From the NCBI RefSeq assembly GCF_002966125.1, contig NZ_CP027062.1:62001-126000 (forward strand): DNA of 64,000 nucleotides. Direction: 5' to 3'. This document shows positions 15,402 through 24,434 of the stretch, piece by piece. Within the stretch, counting starts at the first letter, position 1, and each line of letters starts with the position of its first letter. Under the pieces are notes generated by a model. That model was not told the DNA's origin. It saw only the letters and a program-made list of their open reading frames with translations, and made no database searches. The stretch is from Pukyongia salina. Lineage in GTDB: Bacteria > Bacteroidota > Bacteroidia > Flavobacteriales > Flavobacteriaceae. Position numbers and translations under genes: made by a program.

Positions 15402-18320
15402 ATGAGACGTCTCCCCCTCCTACTTTTAACTCTATTTATTCAGCAAGGAATTTGTCAGCACAAATCCTCCTCCACTACCGATTTTGGTAATATCCGTAAA
15501 ATGGTGGATGAATTTAAGACCGATCCAAGAGGGCCTTACCGGGATATTCGTTGGTTTTGCACGGATGGAAGTATTAGAATGCCAAAAGACCCCTGCCCTG
15601 AAACGATAGGCCCCGGGGTTCAGCATGCACGATATAAGGAGACCGTAGAATCTTTGGGGAAAACCGAGCATATATACCTTGGGCAAATTCTCGCATATAC
15701 AGAGCCCAATATCCTTTGGGATGGATCTGCCAATCATTCCCGGCTTAAACAATATCAGATAGGCAAATATCTTGCGAGCGTAGATGATGGCTGGGTCCTT
15801 CGAAAAGGCCAGTTCTACCGGGGAGCTATCCAGGCTGAGGACGAGGAAGCTGCCGGTATTAAATTTTACAAATGGTTGTTGGGAAAGAACGAAGAACTTA
15901 CTTCCAATTACTTCCTCATTCGGCAATCTATGAAAGACGTCCCACACAGCGGTGACGACAATCTCGCACAAGCCATGCGCAGCCAGTCGAAAAACATAAG
16001 TGATGGGTATACTGCGTTTATGGATCTTCGCATCAAGATTCATGGACAACCGGCAGAGGCAGATATAAAAGCGGTGAGAAGCTTTAGGGAACAACATAGT
16101 AACAAGGCTAGTGCCGGAATCCTTAAACAGATCGATGTACTAATAAACACCATGGAAGAGTTTTATACTCCTGTGAAAATTACTTCCCTGCTCGACGGAA
16201 AGAAAATGCTTAAAGGCACTCCTCTTGGAACCAGCATCGAGCGCTACATCGCACAACAATCTCAGGAAACTTCTCCCGCGGAATTGGTTTCGGCCACCGC
16301 AAGTTTATTATATGAAATACGGACCGGTATTGTTTCTGAAAATCGCCCAACGGCGCGTATGTATTTGTTAGATATTTCATTGAAACTGGAAGAGATCATA
16401 TTTAAAAGAGCACCGCAGTGGGAGCCATCCACATTAAAGGAGTTGCTTTCGAAAATTTATCACCTGGGTATGGGCACTACAGGGGCCGGCTATATCGAAC
16501 TTTGGGAGTGGGACCAGATAAAGAATACACTAAACTACAACGAGAATAAAGAGAATATAACTCTGGGTGAGCTCATCAGAGTGCTTAACACCGCCAGGCG
16601 ACAAACAGAATGGAGCGCCTCCATGGTAAAAGCAATTTATGGCGACGAGGTAAACAGGTATACAGAGTTCGAACCGCTGGCTTATGGCTTTATTGACGAC
16701 AGAATTCGAGGTTCTATCGCCCTGCACCTCGGTAAAACTGTTAGTGAACTGGGGGATATTGTTGCGCAACAATCCAATATCACCAATTCGGTCTTGGGAA
16801 TCCCGGAGCAAAGTGCGGTACGTGGTTTAAACCCCGGCTACGCATACGGCGAACTTGTGGTCGTGGAAGGATCGGCCGATGTGGTAGAAGTAAGTTCGGA
16901 AAAGATCTATATTTTCGAACGTCCACCTTCCGACCTAAAACCCGTTGCCGGAATAGCAACAGTGGCCGAGGGTAACCTGGTTTCACATGTTCAGCTGTTA
17001 GCCCGAAATCTCGGAATACCTAACGCTGCGTTATCTGGCGACAATTTAAAAAGTCTAAAAAAATACCATGGAAAAATGGTGTTCTACGCGGTTACCGGCA
17101 ATGGAAACGTGTTGATGAAGACCGAGGATGACATGACCGAAGCAGAGAGATCTTTATTTGCGAAGAAAGTTCGAAAGGATGATAAAATAGCCGTCCCTAT
17201 CGAAAAGCTGGTGTTAAGTGAAACCAGTGTTCTAAATATGCGCGATGTGGATGCTTCAGATTCGGGTATACTTTGCGGTCCTAAGGCAGCCAATCTTGGT
17301 CAACTAAAGAAAATGTTCCCTAACAATGTAGTAGAAGGACTTGTAATCCCTTTCGGGATATTCAGAGATCATATGGACCAACCCATGCCAGGACAAAACA
17401 ATACGTACTGGGAATTTCTTAATAATATGTTCTCTGAAGCGGAAGCGCAGCGCGAACGAAATGTACCGGAGGCTGAAGTTGAAAATTTTCAATTGGAAAA
17501 ATTGGCGATACTTCGCGAAGCAATCCGAAAAATAAAACTAAAACCGGAGTTCGTGGCAGACATCGACTCTAAGTTTAAAACTGTCCTTGGTCGGCCTATG
17601 GGTGAACTACCTGTATTCTTAAGGAGTGATACCAATATGGAGGACCTGAAAGATTTCACCGGTGCCGGGTTGAATCTTACTCTCTTCAATGTATCGGACC
17701 GTGAAAAGATATTAAATGGTATCAAGGATGTGTGGGCCTCTCCGTATACCGAGCGAAGTTTCAAATGGCGGCAGAAGTATTTATCTAATCCCGAAAATGT
17801 CTTTCCTTCCATACTGGTAATTCCAAGTGTGGATGTTGATTATAGCGGCGTACTCATTACCAAAGGAATTAGTTCGGGTATAAATAATGACCTCACGGTT
17901 GCATTCAGCCGGGGAGCGGGCGGTGCCGTAGATGGCCAGTCTGCAGAATCTTATTTATTGCGGATGGATGTAACTTACGAACTGCTGGCACCGGCGCGAG
18001 AAGCTTCATTCAACAGGCTTCCGGTAACAGGAGGTACAATGAAGCAGACTGCGACCTTTGAAAGCAGGATCCTTTCAGAAAAAAATATGCAACAGATCTG
18101 CGAACTTGCGGAGGCGATTAGAGATAAGATCCCAAAGGACACTGACACCGATTACCAGGGAGCTTACGATGTAGAATTAGGTTTTAAAGATGATAAACTC
18201 TGGCTTTTCCAGATCCGGCCCTTTGTAGAGAATAAAAAGGCCTTAAGTTCAGATTATCTAGCCTCTATTAGTCCTGTTATAGACCAATCGAAAAAAGTTT
18301 CACTTTCCATCAAACCATGA
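15402..18320 (+). CDS. Secreted dikinase-like protein (PEP-utiliser His domain plus PPDK-type ATP-grasp domain)
   Basis: 972 aa with a signal peptide (hydrophobic residues 4-16, cleavage near GICQ). The N-terminal 450 residues are unassigned. A swivelling phospho-histidine domain follows, with H529 in NLVSHVQLLARNLGIP, then an ATP-grasp domain opening GPKAANLGQL (about 625) and including R741 in FLRSDTNMEDL and a final DVELGFKDDKLWLFQIRP strand. The His-before-ATP order is that of alpha-glucan water dikinases and is the reverse of PEP synthase and PPDK. Export of such an enzyme is odd because ATP is scarce in the periplasm. A single base separates it from the serine hydrolase gene, forming an operon. 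Substrate unknown. Confidence 0.8.
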   Translation: MRRLPLLLLTLFIQQGICQHKSSSTTDFGNIRKMVDEFKTDPRGPYRDIRWFCTDGSIRMPKDPCPETIGPGVQHARYKETVESLGKTEHIYLGQILAYTEPNILWDGSANHSRLKQYQIGKYLASVDDGWVLRKGQFYRGAIQAEDEEAAGIKFYKWLLGKNEELTSNYFLIRQSMKDVPHSGDDNLAQAMRSQSKNISDGYTAFMDLRIKIHGQPAEADIKAVRSFREQHSNKASAGILKQIDVLINTMEEFYTPVKITSLLDGKKMLKGTPLGTSIERYIAQQSQETSPAELVSATASLLYEIRTGIVSENRPTARMYLLDISLKLEEIIFKRAPQWEPSTLKELLSKIYHLGMGTTGAGYIELWEWDQIKNTLNYNENKENITLGELIRVLNTARRQTEWSASMVKAIYGDEVNRYTEFEPLAYGFIDDRIRGSIALHLGKTVSELGDIVAQQSNITNSVLGIPEQSAVRGLNPGYAYGELVVVEGSADVVEVSSEKIYIFERPPSDLKPVAGIATVAEGNLVSHVQLLARNLGIPNAALSGDNLKSLKKYHGKMVFYAVTGNGNVLMKTEDDMTEAERSLFAKKVRKDDKIAVPIEKLVLSETSVLNMRDVDASDSGILCGPKAANLGQLKKMFPNNVVEGLVIPFGIFRDHMDQPMPGQNNTYWEFLNNMFSEAEAQRERNVPEAEVENFQLEKLAILREAIRKIKLKPEFVADIDSKFKTVLGRPMGELPVFLRSDTNMEDLKDFTGAGLNLTLFNVSDREKILNGIKDVWASPYTERSFKWRQKYLSNPENVFPSILVIPSVDVDYSGVLITKGISSGINNDLTVAFSRGAGGAVDGQSAESYLLRMDVTYELLAPAREASFNRLPVTGGTMKQTATFESRILSEKNMQQICELAEAIRDKIPKDTDTDYQGAYDVELGFKDDKLWLFQIRPFVENKKALSSDYLASISPVIDQSKKVSLSIKP

Positions 18321-18321
18321 T

Positions 18322-19587
18322 ATGAAAAAAATAGCAACAATCCTCCTTGTTTACTTGATAAGTGCAGCATTTACCACGCCTCACCCCTATCCTATAGACG
18401 GTTATGAATACACAGGCATCAAGCGATTAAAACGCCTGGAGATGATTAAAAGCGGGGAATTAAAAGACGGTACCGTCCTGCCACCCGGGGCCATGAAATC
18501 TTATGTGGACATTCAATTAAATCTCTTTTCCCGATACCAGGATTCTGTTTCTACCTTCCTAGTAAAAGACGAGGCTTTTCAACAACAGATCAGTGACTTG
18601 TTCAGGGGGTTGGATCGAAGTTATTCTCTGGCGGTCCTGGATGTAACCGATCCGGAAAAACCACGATACGCGAGCAGAAACGAAACGGTGGGTTATCAGC
18701 CCGGCAGTGTGGGTAAACTTGCGGTGATGATAGGTTTATTCGATCAATTGGCTAAGCTGTATCCCGATTCTTTTGAAGACCGTATAAAACTATTGAAGGA
18801 GCGATCTGTAAAAGCCGGCCCCTGGGGTATGACCGATGAACACACCATCCCTATATTCAATATTGAAACCAACAAACTGGTGAAACGTCAAGTGGTACCC
18901 AGTGACGTTTTTTCCTTGTTCGAATGGGCAGATCACATGATGTCTGTTAGTAATAATGGGGCTGCTAGCATCCTTTGGCGTGAAGTATTGCTTATGGCGG
19001 CCTTTAAACAAGATTACCCATCCCTAACACAGGAGCAGGCCGATGCATACTTTAAAACCACTCCAAAAAATGAGATCACAGATCTGGGAAATGATGTGGT
19101 TAATCTTCCGTTGCGCGAAATGGGGATCACACACGAAGAATGGCGGTTAGGTTCTTTTTTCACCAGAGGTGCTAATCCTTATGTGGGCGCAAAAGGCGGC
19201 AGTACGGGAACACCAATAGGTTTGATGAAATTTTTAATTCAACTGGAGCAGGGCCAGGTGATCGATGCCAAATCCAGCCTGGAAATGAAACGCCTGATGT
19301 ATATGACCGATCGACGAATTCGCTATGCACAATCCCCATCTTTAAAGGAGGCGGCTGTGTATTTTAAATCAGGTAGCCTGTATAAATGTGATCGCTCCAA
19401 AGGTGAAGCCTGTGGAAAATATATGGGAAATGTATTTAATTATATGAATTCGGTCGCTATTGTGGAACATCCGGATAACTATTGTTATATGGTGGTACTT
19501 ATGACTAATGTACTGCGGAAAAATTCGGCTTCAGATCATATGAGTCTTGCCGCCAGTATCGATAAGGTGATCCGCAATAAGAATTAA
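18322..19587 (+). CDS. Exported penicillin-binding-type serine hydrolase
   Basis: 421 aa; signal peptide at residues 1-19. Motifs of the beta-lactamase/PBP fold: S129-V-G-K132, S210-N-N212 and K349-S-G351. It lacks clear class A features between, has a 100-residue N-terminal region, and two cysteines near the C-terminus (KCDRSKGEACG). It may be a carboxypeptidase or another peptidoglycan or ester hydrolase. Starts 1 bp after the dikinase-like gene. Its stop overlaps that of the convergent transporter gene through a shared TTAA. Confidence 0.82.
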   Translation: MKKIATILLVYLISAAFTTPHPYPIDGYEYTGIKRLKRLEMIKSGELKDGTVLPPGAMKSYVDIQLNLFSRYQDSVSTFLVKDEAFQQQISDLFRGLDRSYSLAVLDVTDPEKPRYASRNETVGYQPGSVGKLAVMIGLFDQLAKLYPDSFEDRIKLLKERSVKAGPWGMTDEHTIPIFNIETNKLVKRQVVPSDVFSLFEWADHMMSVSNNGAASILWREVLLMAAFKQDYPSLTQEQADAYFKTTPKNEITDLGNDVVNLPLREMGITHEEWRLGSFFTRGANPYVGAKGGSTGTPIGLMKFLIQLEQGQVIDAKSSLEMKRLMYMTDRRIRYAQSPSLKEAAVYFKSGSLYKCDRSKGEACGKYMGNVFNYMNSVAIVEHPDNYCYMVVLMTNVLRKNSASDHMSLAASIDKVIRNKN

Positions 19588-22430
19588 TCTGAAAGAACTT
19601 CGATCGCCTCAGTTACTTTTGAGCGGATCTTTTCTTTTGGATCGTTTATTTGCGTTTGCAACAGTGGCAGGAATCTCTTATTCTTTGATTTCTGAATAAG
19701 ATGTATAACAGCAAGTTTAAGCTTTGGGTCCTTTCGTGTAAGTAGAGCGCGATAACATTCCTCTTCACTTAATACTTTAAGATTGAGTTTTTTGATCTTT
19801 TCTTCTGAAATACTATCGATCAGCACCGATTCGGCCACAGGGATCAATTCCTTCTTCAATTGGTTGTTCAGGATATTATCCAGAAATTCTATGGCGTGAA
19901 TTCGCTGTTCTTCCTTTCCGTTTAATATTGAATTAAGAATAGGCTCCACATCGTTAGGCGGATATTTGATACCTAACAATCTAAAAATCCGTTGAAGCTG
20001 GCGATCCAGACGTGATTCGAGAATTTTAATAAGCAGGTTTCTGGCCTCGCGTTCCTCTGAAACTATCGATTCTGGTCCCACACTTTTGTACTGAATAATG
20101 ATTTGAGAATGGATCACCGAAAGGGTATTCTGATATAAATTACATTCATCCAGCACCTTTGAGACTACAAACCGGTCGTCGACAGTAAGGTATTTATACT
20201 TCCATTTCAAGCGTTGGATTGCATCAATGGCTTCGATCTTCACGGCGTGTTCGGTAGAATCTGTTATGTCCATCAAAGTCGACATTGCCTTCTGGGATGC
20301 AAATTTCTCAATTACCGCTATCATTGGAATGCAAACACTTATATCATAGAGATCGCTTTTAATTTTGCTTTTAAGAATATCGAGTATGGGTTCGCCGTAT
20401 CCGTATAATCCGTTTACTGCGGTTTCACGAGTTTCTTTCGCAACCAAGTGTGATATTACGTTGTCGATAAACGACTTATCCAAGGTTGTTGCCGCTGCCT
20501 TCACGGCGTGATTAAGATGTTTAACAGGAAGATGTTCGTTGGCAAGACGTTGTTCGATGTACGAATACATGGCACTTAGTCGTGCGTTTCCTATGGACTC
20601 TACTATGGTAGATATTCGCTCCTCCCGTGCCTCAGGATCCTGAAACTGTGGCAGGGACGATATCGATCGCTCAATGATCCCTGCAAAATTAAATCGTTGT
20701 TGAAGTTTGACATTATTTCTCAATTCCAGCGATAATCCCAGTAAGGCGGCATTAGAGACGGTATTATCTTCAGAATCCAGATATTTATCGAAGAGTTCTA
20801 CCACATCCATACGATAATTCTTGATGAGATACCTGAATGCTACCGTGGTCACCTGTTGATCCGGATCGAAAATAAGTTTTTCCATGGTATCTGATAAATT
20901 CTCTGTTTTCAGAAAATAAAGATTTTCAATTGCCAGGGCTCTTACTCTATCAGATGGATGAGTGAGCAGCGCTTTGATGGCGTAAAAAAACCTTTCGTCC
21001 TTCACTTCCAGAACCTTCTGAAGCATATATAATATTTGTCCCTCCGAGCCCGAGCTCAAGACACGTTTCACAGTTGCCACTATACTGGTTACTGGGATCA
21101 CCGGTTTTGCAACCTTTTCCCTGGATTCCGGACTGGTTTCGAGCAACATTTTAAAGGCAATGATATACTCCTTCCGAAGCAAATAAATAAAATACAGCCA
21201 AACAGCTATAAGTATTATAATGATAATACTTATGTAAGTTGAGGGTATGTCTAAAGCATTAATAAAGAAAATTAGAATGATTCCCGCCACACCGGTCGAA
21301 ATACTATCGATCACAACATCTGTGAAGGTTTTTGTTTTCTTCTTTATTTCTATTGGGATAGGAATGGACAATAATTCTGTCGCTGCCTTATTCACCGATT
21401 GTTTCAAACTGCCATCCACAACCTTTATAAATACGATCACCCATAGTTGCGGGAGGAACAAAAGCGTAAAGGAACCTATGAGAATACCGGTAGGAAGCCA
21501 TAATAACGATTTCCCTACTCCAAAAGTCCCCACAATACGTTTGGTGAGAAATAGCTGGATGATGAGTGATATTACACTTAAAGTGGAAAACCAGAATCCA
21601 AAGAATGACGCCAGTTCTTCGGGATCTTCGATTAGCCTGGAAGCATAATCACTGTACTGGTAGTCTACCAGTTTAGCCACAAGCACGCTTATACCAATAA
21701 CCAGGGCAATAAGGTAAAGCAGCTTAGAGTGCCGTATGAGTCGAAATGGAGACTCAGCTTTGGGTTGCGAACGTAAAGAAACCTGAAAATCGTTCAGTTT
21801 CACAACTTCTTTCTTCCAAATATATCGTGTAATGGGAACGCAACCCATCAATAGCAATGCCGCCACGAAGAGCATTATCTCGGCGTCGAAAAGATTGGTA
21901 AGTAAGGAAGTGAGATATCCACCAAAAATTCCTCCGGCAATCGCTCCACCTCCTATAAATCCAAAAACACGTTTTGCCGACCGAACATTATACACCAGAT
22001 TTGCAAGTATCCAGAATTGGGAGGCTGTAAGCAGCCCGAAAATTGCGATCCAGATATAAGGGATGTATAGAAATAATCCGTTGGCCACATCATATCTGAA
22101 AAGAATTCCGAACACCACCAAACTCAAAATGGATACCAGCAAGGTCCTTTCAATGATGTGATTTAGCGCATATCGCTCCAAAGCCTTCGTATAAAACCAG
22201 GAGCCGGTAACAGCCATCAATGCAGTGAGTAAGTAACCAATAGGAAGGGCATCGGCGGTTAATTCGGAAAGAAAGAGGGAATTAATAACGGGTTTAACGA
22301 TTAGCAAGGTAGAGATAAGTAAAAAGACGTTTAGTTGAAGAAGGAGGGTTTTCTTCAACTCGTCCTCCTGAAGATCGAAAATCTTCATGATATATCTCTT
22401 AAGAATCGTTGTACTGAACATCATTAACAC
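19584..22430 (-). CDS. NTT/ADP-ATP-carrier-like membrane protein with C-terminal HEAT repeats
   Basis: 948 aa. Residues about 20-430 carry around 12 membrane segments and resemble the Npt1/Npt2-type nucleotide carriers (conserved LLIVKPVINSLFLSEL segment near residue 40). Residues about 440-945 are soluble helical repeats of HEAT type (e.g. DRVRALAIENLYFL, DPKEKIRSKVTEAIEVL). Such fusions occur in free-living Bacteroidota and need not transport ATP. Possible starts are ATG 22430, 22424, 22421 or 22388; the membrane part begins after the last. It lies between two serine hydrolase genes and converges on the first. Confidence 0.8.
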   Translation of the reverse strand: MLMMFSTTILKRYIMKIFDLQEDELKKTLLLQLNVFLLISTLLIVKPVINSLFLSELTADALPIGYLLTALMAVTGSWFYTKALERYALNHIIERTLLVSILSLVVFGILFRYDVANGLFLYIPYIWIAIFGLLTASQFWILANLVYNVRSAKRVFGFIGGGAIAGGIFGGYLTSLLTNLFDAEIMLFVAALLLMGCVPITRYIWKKEVVKLNDFQVSLRSQPKAESPFRLIRHSKLLYLIALVIGISVLVAKLVDYQYSDYASRLIEDPEELASFFGFWFSTLSVISLIIQLFLTKRIVGTFGVGKSLLWLPTGILIGSFTLLFLPQLWVIVFIKVVDGSLKQSVNKAATELLSIPIPIEIKKKTKTFTDVVIDSISTGVAGIILIFFINALDIPSTYISIIIIILIAVWLYFIYLLRKEYIIAFKMLLETSPESREKVAKPVIPVTSIVATVKRVLSSGSEGQILYMLQKVLEVKDERFFYAIKALLTHPSDRVRALAIENLYFLKTENLSDTMEKLIFDPDQQVTTVAFRYLIKNYRMDVVELFDKYLDSEDNTVSNAALLGLSLELRNNVKLQQRFNFAGIIERSISSLPQFQDPEAREERISTIVESIGNARLSAMYSYIEQRLANEHLPVKHLNHAVKAAATTLDKSFIDNVISHLVAKETRETAVNGLYGYGEPILDILKSKIKSDLYDISVCIPMIAVIEKFASQKAMSTLMDITDSTEHAVKIEAIDAIQRLKWKYKYLTVDDRFVVSKVLDECNLYQNTLSVIHSQIIIQYKSVGPESIVSEEREARNLLIKILESRLDRQLQRIFRLLGIKYPPNDVEPILNSILNGKEEQRIHAIEFLDNILNNQLKKELIPVAESVLIDSISEEKIKKLNLKVLSEEECYRALLTRKDPKLKLAVIHLIQKSKNKRFLPLLQTQINDPKEKIRSKVTEAIEVLSD

Positions 22431-22520
22431 TAAAAACTAAGACCTAAATACAGATCACTATTCTAAAGTTTAAAATAAAAGAAAATAAATTGATATATAC
22501 TGTCATTATCTATTGAAACA

Positions 22521-22549
22521 AAAAAAGGAGATAAAAACTATCTCCTTTT
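22521..22549 (-). terminator. Intrinsic terminator of the serine hydrolase at 22574
   Basis: Stem AAGGAGATA / TATCTCCTT with a short A-rich loop, followed on the reverse strand by seven T residues. It lies 25 bp past the stop codon at 22574. Confidence 0.85.
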
Positions 22550-22573
22550 GCATTTCTTCTCAGAACATATTAA

Positions 22574-23491
22574 TTATCGAACCGAAACTTTTGGGTGTCG
22601 TTGAATAATATTCTCTACAGAATAAACCAGATTACGAATAATTTGTTCCCCATTTGGGTCGTCAACCAATGCAACCAGAATATATCTGCGGTTAGGATCT
22701 ACACCCCAAACCAGGACAGAATCTGAGTGATAGGTTTTCCACGATCCGGATTTTCTGTACAATTTAGCGTTTGGTGCAATTTGATCCAGACTATTCACAA
22801 ATTTGTGATGTAATTCGGGATCTTCCATGATTGCCAGCATTTGTTTTGAGCGTTTTTCATTTACCAGCTTTCCATGTGCAAGCAAATAGTAAAAACGGCA
22901 TACCTGGCTTACAGTTGCAGCGTGACTAAGGTTCTTTAATGGTTCCCTGTTTGTGTCACCACCGCCACCGTAGCGCTTTCCTACCCACAAGCCTCCACCA
23001 TAATCCTCGTCGTAGAATTCGTATTTAGGATCGGTCATTACGGCCTCGATCTTCTCATATCCAATGCGATCGATCATACGCGTAGACGCGCTGTTATCCG
23101 ACTTACTTATCATAAGTCGCATATCCTTTTTAACTTCTGCTGTTTCCTTCAGTTCGCCTTTATCGATAGCATCCATGGAGGCCAGAAGTACTGCGATCTT
23201 TGGAAGACTTGCTGCATACATCATATGGTTACCATTTATCCTTGCAAATTTGGTTTGCTTAGGGTTACTTAGGTCTACCAGTCCTACCGCCATCTTTTTT
23301 TGATCGATTAGGTTCTTCCATGTAGGATTCGATTTTAATTCTTTGTCGAGCTGCGCCTGCAAGTCGGCATTGAGTAAAGTACGCAATGGTTTAATATCGC
23401 TATCCTTGGTGCTGCGTGGTAACTGATTTTGAGCAACCAGGGTGGATATAGTCATTAAAAATGTTACTATAAAAATTGATCTTTTATTCAT
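22574..23491 (-). CDS. Exported beta-lactamase-type serine hydrolase
   Basis: 305 aa with a signal peptide at 1-20 (cleavage after LVA). The three motifs are S95-L-P-K98, S131-D-N133 and K247-S-G249, the order and spacing of class A beta-lactamases; no obvious E-x-x-x-N for the deacylating glutamate was found, so it may not hydrolyse beta-lactams. A Gly-rich YGGGGD loop lies near residue 174. It is monocistronic with its own terminator. Distant relative of the gene at 18322. Confidence 0.85.
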   Translation of the reverse strand: MNKRSIFIVTFLMTISTLVAQNQLPRSTKDSDIKPLRTLLNADLQAQLDKELKSNPTWKNLIDQKKMAVGLVDLSNPKQTKFARINGNHMMYAASLPKIAVLLASMDAIDKGELKETAEVKKDMRLMISKSDNSASTRMIDRIGYEKIEAVMTDPKYEFYDEDYGGGLWVGKRYGGGGDTNREPLKNLSHAATVSQVCRFYYLLAHGKLVNEKRSKQMLAIMEDPELHHKFVNSLDQIAPNAKLYRKSGSWKTYHSDSVLVWGVDPNRRYILVALVDDPNGEQIIRNLVYSVENIIQRHPKVSVR

Positions 23492-23799
23492 TGGTTATTT
23501 AAGGGTTAAAAACGCATCGAAGATATAGCATAGAATGTCATCCTATTGTTAAAATTTAAAATATTTTAAACAACGAAAAGCGGCTAAATCACTGGCCCCT
23601 AGAAGCTAAGAACCAAATTTTAGTTAAAATATTGCCAAACACAATCATGAATATTGCAACTTGGTACAAAAATGATTTATAACTGTTTGATCTTTATGCT
23701 AAAATTGAAGAGCAGTTAAGCTTTCATTTGGATATATGTGAGGGAAGCGTGCCCCTCTCAGGATCATTAGAATATTTTTATCTATTACTTCAATCTAAT
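23492..23799. other. Gene-free AT-rich spacer
   Basis: About 310 bp between the serine hydrolase start and the tRNA promoter. No credible reading frame, palindrome of note or regulon operator was found; it should hold the hydrolase promoter on the reverse strand, but no clear TAnnTTTG box was seen. Confidence 0.5.
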
Positions 23800-23829
23800 T
23801 TGTTTGAAGTATTAAAATGGTTATTTTTG
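23800..23829 (+). promoter_or_regulatory. Promoter of tRNA-Pro(GGG)
   Basis: TTG (23800-23802), 19 bp, then TATTTTTG (23822-23829): a textbook Bacteroidota promoter ending 10 bp before the mature tRNA. Confidence 0.8.
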
Positions 23830-23839
23830 CCAGACGATT

Positions 23840-23917
<78 letters not shown>

Positions 23918-23922
23918 AATCA

Positions 23923-23953
23923 AAAAGTGATGCAAACTGCATCACTTTTTTTA
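23923..23953 (+). terminator. Terminator of tRNA-Pro(GGG)
   Basis: Stem AAGTGATGCA / TGCATCACTT with an AAC loop followed by a T tract, 9 bp after the tRNA. Confidence 0.85.
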
Positions 23954-24008
23954 TTCCCGAGATCGTACTGAATTTATTCAGTTAAGAGAGCGGGGATAAA
24001 AAAAGGAG

Positions 24009-24235
24009 AACACGAAGTGTTCACTTTTTGATTTACAAGGAGGGTTTATTAGGATTCTGTAAATCCTATAAATCGATTAGAGTGAAAACAGCAACACGAA
24101 GTGTTCATTTTTTGATTTACAAGGAGGGTTTATTAGGATTCTGTAAATCCTATAAATCGATTAGAGTGAAAACAGCAACACGAAGTGTTCACTTTTTGAT
24201 TTACAAGGAGGGTTTATTAGGATTCTGTAAATCCT
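24009..24235. repeat. 84-bp tandem repeat, about 2.7 copies
   Basis: Units begin at 24009, 24093 and 24177, nearly identical. Each carries two hairpins: AACAC-GAA-GTGTT followed by a T-rich run (terminator-like), and AGGATT-CTGTA-AATCCT. The period is a multiple of three, so a repeated reading frame of 28 residues runs through it, but composition and absence of a start context argue against a gene. Confidence 0.85.
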
Positions 24236-24434
24236 GATCTGCCTTTACCACTATCCAAGGCCACACTTTCGATTCAAAATCTTAGAAAAAAGCAATCAAA
24301 TCAGGCAGAATACTCGCAATAGAGCCAAAGGTTACATATGTCAGGGTATTGGTTACATATCTTTTATAGGGCCTGCTTGAAAATGTCTTAAATTAGACCT
24401 AAGTAATTAACGTTTAACGTAAAAGACATTCATT

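Noticed and set aside
24028-24237. Reading frame through the 84-bp repeats
   Set aside because: Repeats the same 28 residues, with terminator-like hairpins in each unit; not a credible gene.
24330-24360. Two copies of GGTTACATAT 21 bp apart upstream of the two-part exported protein
   Set aside because: On the reverse strand each looks like the ECF -35 element, but no GCATC lies 14 bp further and there is no reverse-strand gene. It could be an operator, but nothing else supports it.
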